This document shows positions 56,891-64,000 of a DNA stretch of 64,000 bases, piece after piece. The notes under the pieces were generated by a model. That model did no database searches. It was not told the origin of the DNA and saw only the letters and a list, made by a program, of their open reading frames with translations. Within the stretch, counting starts at the first letter, position 1. The number at the start of each line of letters is the position of its first letter. The DNA is from Dipteronia dyeriana (lineage: Eukaryota > Streptophyta > Magnoliopsida > Sapindales > Sapindaceae). Both the position numbers and the translations under genes were made by a program. The DNA lies in the NCBI GenBank assembly GCA_032871835.1, contig CM065296.1, positions 13,842,001 through 13,906,000 of the forward strand, given 5' to 3'.

Positions 56891-57614
56891 CAGGATTGCT
56901 CCTATAAGCCGATCGGTTTGGAATGGAAGCGCTGGGTACAAAGTCAATCTGATGCTTTATTCCTCGAATTGGAGGCAAACCATAAGGCATCTCATTAGGA
57001 AAAACATCCTCAAATTCCTGCAACAGAGACACAATAGAACTAGGCATAGCAGGGTCAAGTTTGCTAGATTTTAAAAGTGCCTCGTACTATAATCATCGGC
57101 TGATTTGAAAACATCGCTCTCTTAATTTATTTGACTTTTGCATAAAAATTCTTTTGTTTTCTCTGTTTTTTCCTCATTTGTCGAATCAATAATTGCATTT
57201 TCTCTCTTTTTTTTCTTCGGCCACTCTCTCTTTTACACTTTTTTTATGTTATTCACTCTCTTTTTACAACCTTAATTGATCTTCATGAACTTGTTTCGAT
57301 GACAGAGGTACAAGGGTGATGGGTCATTGATTAAGTACGAACGATTATTTGTTTGTGAATCCATCATGATTCACCCTCTTACCGAACTGCCATGAGCATC
57401 ATAATAACAAGTGCCCCACTTACATCGATACTACATCACACATCACTTTATCTTCATATTTACCAATCCGAAATACCACTAACACCTGTTTAGTCACCCT
57501 CACCTCACAACTATCATTCAACCATTGCAATTTATACGGCTTAGGATGCAGTATTATTGGCAATCCTAATTTTTTAACCATGGTTGTGGTTGCAACATTA
57601 GTACAACTACCCAC
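56865..57614 (-). pseudogene. Chromovirus protease and linker
   Basis: Protease part 57614-57420: MGSCTNVATTTMVKKLGLPI, with the catalytic region GSCTN typical of chromoviruses. Linker 57047-56865: LLQEFEDVFPNEMPYGLPPI, GIKHQIDFVPSASIPNRSAY. The 57050-57420 stretch between them is A/T-rich and out of frame. Confidence 0.75.
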
Positions 57615-57674
57615 GTCAACAATTACACTACATGCCTTGTCTTTGACGTAGCATCTAGTGTGAAAGATGTTCTC

Positions 57675-58917
57675 TCATTGGACTTTATCTTCGTTCTTTG
57701 TTTGCAGGCTCAATGATCTCCTTGCCACTAACGCCAATGCATCAGGGGCTAGATATTCCTCCTCAGAGGCATCCTCTAACGGAGGCATGGATTTCAAATC
57801 ATCATCTTCTTCTTCATCGATCTCAATTTCTCCATTATCCAGCATCACCACAACATGCTTATTTAGGCACTGATTTGTAATGTGTCCCCTACCTTGACAT
57901 TTAAAACATTTAATATCATGATTATGAGAATTAGGAGTTTCGGTTTTACCGTGATTCCCTTGTTTGGAAGGCTCGGACTTTGGCTTGGGAACGGTGGACA
58001 TTTGGGCTTCTTTCTTTAGATAGCTCAGTCTCCAAGAATTGGATTGCAAGCCTGATGAAGGTTGTGTATTGCCTCTCCTCTTGAGTTGTCACTTAATTTT
58101 GACAGCTTTTTGCACCTTCTCTTATACCTCCACATAATGTTGTAATGTAACCACATTAGCAATCTCCTAGTTTAAACCATTAAGAAAATGAGCCATGGTT
58201 GCTTTGCGGTCTTCTTCCATTTCTTCCCTTATCATGGAAATCTTCATCGCTTTGTAATATTCTTCCACACTTCGATTGCCTTGCGCGAGACTTTTCATTT
58301 TTCGATACAAGTCTCGGTAGCAATGGCTATGCATAAAGCGCTTTCTCATCACTGCCTTCATGTCTTCTTATGTTGCAATCGAACGTTCTCTATTCTATTT
58401 TCTATCAATAACAAACTGACCCCAACAAATCACAGCATAGTTAGTAAATTCAATCATAGCTAGTTTTACATGTTGTGCTTCGAAATAGTGGTGACAGTCA
58501 AACACGAGTTCCATCTTTTTTTCCCATTCAAGGTAGGCTTCAGGATTAGATTTCCCTTGAAACGACGGGGATCTTCATCATTATACCATTAAAGCTATCA
58601 TCCCATTGGTTTCCATCTCTCCTACCCTGTTCATTCCTCTTATGACTACTAACGGACTCCTCCTCCTCGCCATACTCATCCCCGTAGTAATCATTAACTT
58701 CTTCTCTAACCGAAACTCTCTCTCTTCTACGTGCTTAAGAAACGGGTTGTGACTGCTCTACACGTACGTTCTCCACTTGATCTAAGAACTCATGTAAATA
58801 TTCCAATTCCCCCTTCATCATCTGTTTAATCTCCCTTACTAATGCTTCCATCCAAAGCTTTGGATCCACCGTGTTGGAAGAATTATCAGTAGAGCCTCTA
58901 GCTTTATTGTCGGACAT
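57675..58917 (-). pseudogene. gag: Chromovirus gag
   Basis: ATG 58917 (MSDNKARGSTDNSSNTVDPK) is chosen because upstream codons are leader. The central domain (58361-58167) has MKAVMRKRFMHSHCYRDLYR, QGNRSVEEYYKAMK and ATMAHFLNGLN. The zinc knuckle CFKCQGRGHITNQC lies in 58049-57675, followed by an acidic tail. Broken by stops at about 58735, 58560 and 58160. The leader to the primer site (58918-59392) shows nothing else. Confidence 0.83.
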
Positions 58918-59392
58918 GTTTTTTTTTCTGAAAAAAAATAATAAAAATTTGAAAGACCTCACGGCAATCCCTTATGTGTTTCACTCGAATAATCAATTCA
59001 CTCAACACTCGTGTTTTCACATAAAAAAATTTGGCTTTTACCCTCAAGATGAGCTCACCACTCTTGCCTTTTTTCACTTGTAATTTCTCAAAAGTTCTTA
59101 TCAAACTAATCAAGCAAATAACCTGGAATTCTTAGCAACATTTTACACCAATATTTTTTTCTTAGGATGAGATCTTGATTCTCCAGCAAGGAATTTGATA
59201 ACAACATGTATGGAATTTTTTTTTAAAGAAGTGTTTCCAGACTTTTTTTCGGATCTCTTTTCTTTGTGACAAAATCGAATTTCAATAACCCTAGACGAAA
59301 AAAGTTCAACCAAAGAAAGTCGGTCAAAACTAAAACCTATGAGACAAACAAATAAAAGAGGTAGGAAAAATGTAAACATAAACCACAACTAG

Positions 59393-59404
59393 GCTCTGAT
59401 ACCA
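59393..59404 (-). other. Chromovirus primer-binding site
   Basis: The minus strand reads TGGTATCAGAGC, three bases from the 5' LTR. Confidence 0.9.
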
Positions 59405-59407
59405 AAA

Positions 59408-60184
59408 TGATATAAACCACGTCAACTTGTAACAAATCTCGTATCAAGATTGATGCCTAAGGCTGATCTATGTTTAGCTTCGGATGGAAACTGCAACCCA
59501 ACACCTATAAAGAGATGTGAACCTTGGTATAAAGGAGGAAGCCACAATCAGGATGGAATACTTGATTCATAAGTCAAGGATAAACGCCATAGAGAAATCT
59601 GATAAGTTCAAATTAGTTCTCAAAGAACAAAAGAGAAATTACTCTTAATTTTGTTATGAATAAAACAAAGTTCAATTTATAGGACTAAGGCCACAAAAGA
59701 TCAGCCCTAAAAATCCCAAAGATTGCAACAATAATTCCTAAAAATGTGCCTAAGGCAAAAAAAAAAAAAAAGGAAAAGTTAAAAATTTAAAACATACCTA
59801 AAACTAAGGTCATTTCGGCCTCAATTTAATGAAGTCAAATCTAACTTTAATTACTTAATATTTCAGCCTAAAATTGTGCAACAATAACGAAAGAAACAAT
59901 TTAATCCAGTCCTTTTTTTTTTAAAACACTAAAATAGGAAATTAAGCACCAAAATAGGAAATCAGCTCCTAAATTTGCCTATTGACTTTCTTGGACTTGA
60001 ATCATGCTTGATAAGGGCTGGAAAATTCGCTCATCACCATCAATGGGCTTGCACATGCATGCTTCAACCCAAATCCCTCGAATCAGCTTACTTAATGCAT
60101 TTTGGAATTTCTTGGCACGTGCTCTTATAACCGAACCAATGGGAGCTTGAATCGGATCCGCATTCCATGATCTTATGCTAGCCA
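59408..60184 (-). repeat. Chromovirus 5' LTR
   Basis: 777 bp, TGATATAAACC to GCTAGCCA on the plus strand. The right target base run is tatcc (60185-60189); its partner is outside the window. Confidence 0.87.
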
Positions 60185-60185
60185 T
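59979..60185 (-). other. Open frame in chromovirus LTR = pol C-terminal extension
   Basis: 68 codons beginning MASIRSWNADPIQAPIGSV, then IRARAKKFQNALSKLIRGIW. In the 3' LTR the same frame directly follows integrase (...NENMAS). This copy is the 5'-LTR image, out of context but still open. It would add a basic RARAKKF motif to the integrase tail. Confidence 0.6.
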
Positions 60186-60189
60186 ATCC

Positions 60190-60557
60190 TCATCAATATT
60201 CTAGATGCAAAAATGCTAGGGCAATACATTTAAGCTTATCTAAGGATTTGAAGATGACAATGAATGTAAATCCTAGATATCAATTGTCTAAATGCAAATG
60301 CAAATAGATTTAGCTTGAAGGGAAAAATGATCCTAAATTCTAGCTATCACAAAACACAAATCTTAACAAACAATCAGCAACCCAAGTGTGTTATAAATAA
60401 CATTAATCGAGGAGACATGCATTTAATCAATAAATACATGCTAAACCTAGGCAAACATGCCATAAGATTTACCCAATAGATTATAGGGCATGTAGAGATT
60501 GCCTAGTCAAAGACAAACAACAAGACCCATGCTTGGAAGATGCAAGGATGATGCTAG
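60190..60557. other. Unassigned flank of the chromovirus
   Basis: A/T-rich, no supported frame or LTR structure. A stop codon directly precedes the gene fragment at 60558. Confidence 0.5.
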
Positions 60558-60785
60558 ATGTTCATGGATGTTTCTAGTGGTCCAAGGGAGGCATTTCTCA
60601 ACTATAGTGATGTTGATATAGGCAACATTTCCTGCAATCAAACAACCTTCAAATATTCTCAAGTTTATGGAGTTAAGTACTACAAAGGAAATTTTCAAAG
60701 ATTGGTGAATGTGAAGGCGATTGTTGATCCTCATAATTTCTTCAAAAATGAACAAAGTATTCCATCCGTCAAGTATCAAGTATAA
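60558..60785 (+). pseudogene. Berberine-bridge-enzyme-like FAD oxidase, C-terminal fragment
   Basis: Reads GPREAFLNYSDVDIG, YGVKYYKGNFQRLVNVKAIV and DPHNFFKNEQSIPSVKYQV, the C-terminal BBE domain (Pfam PF08031). Family members are secreted or vacuolar FAD enzymes of about 500-550 residues oxidising alkaloids, cannabinoid precursors or oligosaccharides. Only the last 75 codons or so are here. The frame is closed by TAG just upstream and no FAD-binding domain precedes it. The stop at 60785 is followed by a 3'-UTR-like stretch with AATAAA at 60864-60869. It is either the end of a gene whose 5' part was cut off by insertions, or a dead fragment. Neighbouring enzyme activity cannot be inferred. 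Confidence 0.78.
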
Positions 60786-60929
60786 ACATAAAGATTAGTA
60801 AAATACGTACATGTACAAACATGTACTCTATTTTCTTGTAATGATTTTTTTTACGTATTTCTCAATAAAAATGGAATGTCAATTTCACCTTATTAGATGA
60901 TTTTCATAACAATTACAACTCCCATGTTA

Positions 60930-63300
60930 CAGAATTTAGATTCACATTGTAAAGTCCTCATTTATTGATTGGCTTATTTCATGAACAAACCACATTTTTT
61001 GGGATTTATGTAAGGGTAGCTTAGGCTCTCAAGACCTCAAGAGAAGAAGCACCAAAGGTATATTTCTTGTGCTTACTTGCTTTGAAGAGATATAGTTGCA
61101 CACACTCACAACTCATGCATATTTCTTATTCGTATATGTTGTGTGTTTATATGAGTGTGCATTCATGTTTTGATAACTCTTCTTGTATGTTTATGTTGAT
61201 CAAATCATTGCATTTGTATTGACATGCATTATTTGTTGCTCACACACACACTTACTTGCATTTGATTTGTTATGCATGTGTGCTTCATTGTTGTCTATGT
61301 GCATTCATAGTGTGGTTTTGTGTGTTTTTCGAGCTTGCACGATGGTGTGTTTGTCTTAGCGCATTGAGTGACCATTTGAGAAGGTCGTATTCTTTTCCTG
61401 GTTTGGTTATGTGGAGTAAGGTGTCTAGTTTCAAAAAGTGGATTTCAATGATTTATATATTTTTCAAAACTGACATTTGTATGGTCTTGTGACCATATAT
61501 TTTTATCAAATGATTCAAAATGAGTTTTGAAAATCTATGTATAAACTAGACACCCATACCTTTCCAACGGTATATTATTCGTAATATTTCATGATCGTTT
61601 GGATTGGTTTTGAAATCTCCAAAGTAACCACAAAAATAGGGCATCTCTGTTGTTGTCCGCTTCCGACCTTTGGTAACTTAAATGACCATAAAATTTTATA
61701 TAGACATCCAAATCAATTTTATAATTGTATTAGAAAGTATACTTCCATACCTTTCCAACGGTATATTATACGAAAGGTTTGGATGTCGTTTGGTCATGTT
61801 TTGGGTCGCTCAAATCTTGAGCTTTTGTGTTGTCGCGGCTGCGCCGGTCCACAAGCGCACCTCACCAGCGCCCCTGGACAGTAGGTGTGCGCTGGTGTAG
61901 CACTTGTCGACCAACGTAGCTCATCAGCACACTGAGTAAAATTCTGGGCATTTTCAAAACGATGTAGTTTTGTTCTAGGGCTCATATTTATGTGTCATCT
62001 TCTTCCTCACTCATTTTTTAGAGCTTAAAAACCATTTCTTAGTGAGAGAAAATATTTCCCTTGAGAGAGAAGCTCCAAGAGTGGTTCCTTAACTCTCCAA
62101 ACCTAAAACCCATCATCCTTCATGCATTATTGATCATCTTTAGACATGGGTCTTCATCATTCATGACTTGGTAAGTAAGAACAAACTTTTATCTTTGATT
62201 ATTGTTCTTAAACTCCAAGAGTTCGTTTTTATTGCATAGGATTTATAGAAATCATTTTTGAATGCATATTTTTGTTGAATGATGACATGATTGGGTTTGT
62301 ATTTTGATAGCTTAATTGATTAGGTCATTTTTGCCTAAAAGCTAGGTCATAAACATTCTTGTGTGATTCATTGTTTAATAGGTTGATAGATTGTTCATTA
62401 ATCAACTTGTTAAGCTTTTGAATGTTTATGTGATGTTTTTGTGACAATTAGTTTGTTAGAAAATTTCTACACAACTAATTGAGTTTGTTATTGATAGACA
62501 TTGGTCTAAGACTTGCATTTATTGTGTGGCTAAATGCTTTGTCTCAATCACATTAATATATACTAAGTATATGTTGAATACATTGTATGCATATTTGTTG
62601 ATTCATTGTGATTGTTTGTGATAGCTAGGATTGTTGTTATTGATAACTTCTAGATAAATCTCAATGCTTTGCATTTAGATATTGTTTAGGACTCATTGAT
62701 TGCATTTAGTGATTGCATTATAGTCCTTGCCATGCTTAATGACAACATGTGTTGATTTGGCTTTTATGATAGCTTCATAGGATTGCTTGTTCTATGTTTA
62801 GCTAAGCTTTATGACATGTCATATAGCTCTTGATATCTAGGATTGCATCTATTGTCATCTCATAATCCTATATTGCTTATAAGGTACCCTAGCCTTGTTT
62901 GTTGTTTGACTATCATCATATATTCACATAGGGTGTTTATCTCTTCATTGAAGAGAAGTAAGTCTTGTGTTGCATCCGGGAGTAGGTTGCTTCAAGCGTA
63001 AGCAAATTGGACTAGGTCCACTTAATACCGAGATTAGGTAGTGGTAGTTGGTTATATACCGGAAGTAAGTTGTAACGCCTCTATCATCAGTGGATTCGTT
63101 GTTCGAGTGTGGCGCACTTAACAATCCGTGGTTTTTCCCATTTGGAGGGTTTTCACGTATATCTCAAGTGTCTTTATTATTTCCGCACTTATTATACTTG
63201 TGATACTATTATGACTAGTTAGGGGTATTTTCGTCTAATTGACCATTAACCAAAATTGGGTAAAATTTGATTGATTAATATTAAACACACCATAATATTT
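60930..63300 (+). repeat. LTR-like segment related in layout to the copia LTRs, borders unclear
   Basis: Feature order resembles the copia LTR at 2636: 'caaaggtat' with tandem 'cacacac' near 61054-61260, a duplicated phrase 'cctttccaacggtatatta' (about 61560 and 61751), and an end block 'cagtggattcgttgttcg' and 'cccatttggagggttttcac' parallel to 'ctagtggattttgtt' and 'ctctttggaggtttacc'. No gag or pol. It may be a diverged solo LTR. Imperfect 40-bp repeats lie at 60885-60925 and 63302-63340. Confidence 0.45.
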
Positions 63301-63429
63301 GTTTCACACATTATCGAATGATTTTCATAAAAATTACAACGTAACTCACATGAAACAATTGGGGTATTAATATTTGGAAAATTATTTGTTCCTTAAAAAG
63401 AATTAATTAAGCAAGTTTGTCTTTAATTA

Positions 63430-63652
63430 TGTTAGAATTTAGATGTTGCTATTTGTATATGTAAAGAGTGCTAGACAGTTGGATTGTTTACTATGTGTTA
63501 TAGTTTTCTTTTGTTGTTTTTGTACGTATGACATAAATAAAGCTGAGCGATGTATTTGAGATAGAAACAGAAAAATATATAGAAACATTTCTTCGGAACA
63601 TCTCTTTTTCTCCTCTTTCTTATTGGTTTACCAAAATATATTTTTGTTTACA
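63430..63652 (+). repeat. Short-LTR copia element, 5' LTR
   Basis: 223 bp, TGTTAGAATTTAG to TTTGTTTACA, with 'gacataaataaagc' inside. The element continues past the window. Confidence 0.75.
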
Positions 63653-64000
63653 TGGTATTAGAGCTCGCTTCGATCCAATGACCACTCCAATGCATCAATA
63701 TTCTTTTTCAACCTGTAGTTCTTCGATTTCATAACCAAGAAATGGAAAACCTCCGTACAACAAAAAGCCAAATACTCCTCAAAAGTCAAAACTCTCAACC
63801 TCCAAAATTCTAGCCTCCAAATACTAAACAACAAAATGTTTTACGTCTTCCAGCTGATCTTGAGTATGCAGATGATTCCTCAATAATTCTTCTTGTAGCC
63901 AAGTAGCTCTAAACGAGTACAAGTAACATTACCAAAAAACCAAACATTCTTCTAGCATCATCGAGCTAGTAGTCAAAAGAAATAGTATTAATTTAACGAA
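63653..64000 (+). mobile_element. Start of a copia element, truncated by the window
   Basis: Primer-binding site TGGTATTAGAGC at 63653-63664 has one change from the initiator-tRNA complement. An ATG at 63679 opens a frame (MTTPMHQYSFSTCSS) that soon hits a stop. Later codons such as LPADLEYADDSS are readable in another frame. Probably a degenerate gag. Confidence 0.6.

Larger units (their letters stand above)
28762..60184 (-). mobile_element. Chromovirus-type Ty3/gypsy element, fragmented by three Tat insertions
   Basis: Own sequence is at 28762-29621, 41765-41819 and 54951-60184, all minus strand. The right piece has the 5' LTR (59408-60184), TGGTATCAGAGC primer site, gag, protease, RT, RNase H and the start of integrase. 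The short middle piece and the left piece continue integrase (EIFNGFN, then NDNAYKLDLPGEYKVSD). The left piece ends in the 3' LTR, whose outer part lies beyond Tat-1. Spliced across Tat-2, the frame runs smoothly after one copy of the GTAAT duplication is removed. Lineage within the chromoviruses (CRM, Galadriel or another) is not settled. Confidence 0.88.

Noticed and set aside
61256..61985. Short plus-strand frames at 61256-61492 and 61591-61900
   Set aside because: They lie in LTR-like sequence with repeated phrases and show no conserved motif.

Overview
The window is a piece of a flowering-plant nuclear genome made almost entirely of LTR retrotransposons inserted into one another. The evidence is plant-type primer-binding sites (TGGTATCAGAGC for copia and the chromovirus, TGGCGCC for Athila and Tat), polypurine tracts, TG...CA long terminal repeats, 5-bp target duplications and recognisable gag, protease, RT, RNase H and integrase domains. 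Nearly all coding regions are broken by stops and frameshifts. Only one host-gene trace is visible, a berberine-bridge-enzyme-like C-terminus near 60.6 kb. The species cannot be named from the sequence; an angiosperm with a large, repeat-rich genome fits, and the setting looks heterochromatic.

Layout. The oldest resolvable element is a minus-strand chromovirus (Ty3/gypsy) whose pieces lie at 28762-29621, 41765-41819 and 54951-60184. Three copies of one Tat-like Ty3/gypsy family, all minus strand, interrupt it. Tat-1 runs from before the window to 28761 and has a large internal deletion. Tat-2 is complete at 29622-41764 with target duplication GTAAT. Tat-3 runs from 41820 to about 54950, lacks its 5' end, and carries a copia solo LTR at 42706-44605. 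A plus-strand copia element of the SIRE type (2636-25758, duplication CTGGT) sits inside Tat-1, and a minus-strand Athila-like Ty3/gypsy element (7489-20010, duplication CTTGC) sits inside that copia element. The chromovirus > Tat-1 > copia > Athila stack is four levels deep. To the right of the chromovirus (60185-64000) are an unassigned flank, the gene fragment, an LTR-like segment and the 5' end of a short-LTR copia element.

What stands out. (1) The copia element and the Athila element inside it carry homologous accessory ORFs at the same place, between the coding core and the 3' LTR, although they belong to different superfamilies. (2) The copia element has gag and the intact accessory ORF (21636-22697) but no pol, and the clean Athila target duplication shows that the Athila insertion did not remove it. 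(3) Each Tat copy carries, opposite to gag-pol, a gene with a 'putative gypsy-type transposon' domain, a coiled coil and two introns at shared positions. (4) The Athila LTRs and 3' region hold dense GCGGT/ACCGC motif arrays. (5) The copia LTRs hold a 75-nt GC-rich block able to form a three-stem junction. (6) The chromovirus pol frame runs on into its own LTR. The Tat copies also carry arrays of 97-112-bp tandem repeats whose copy number differs from copy to copy.
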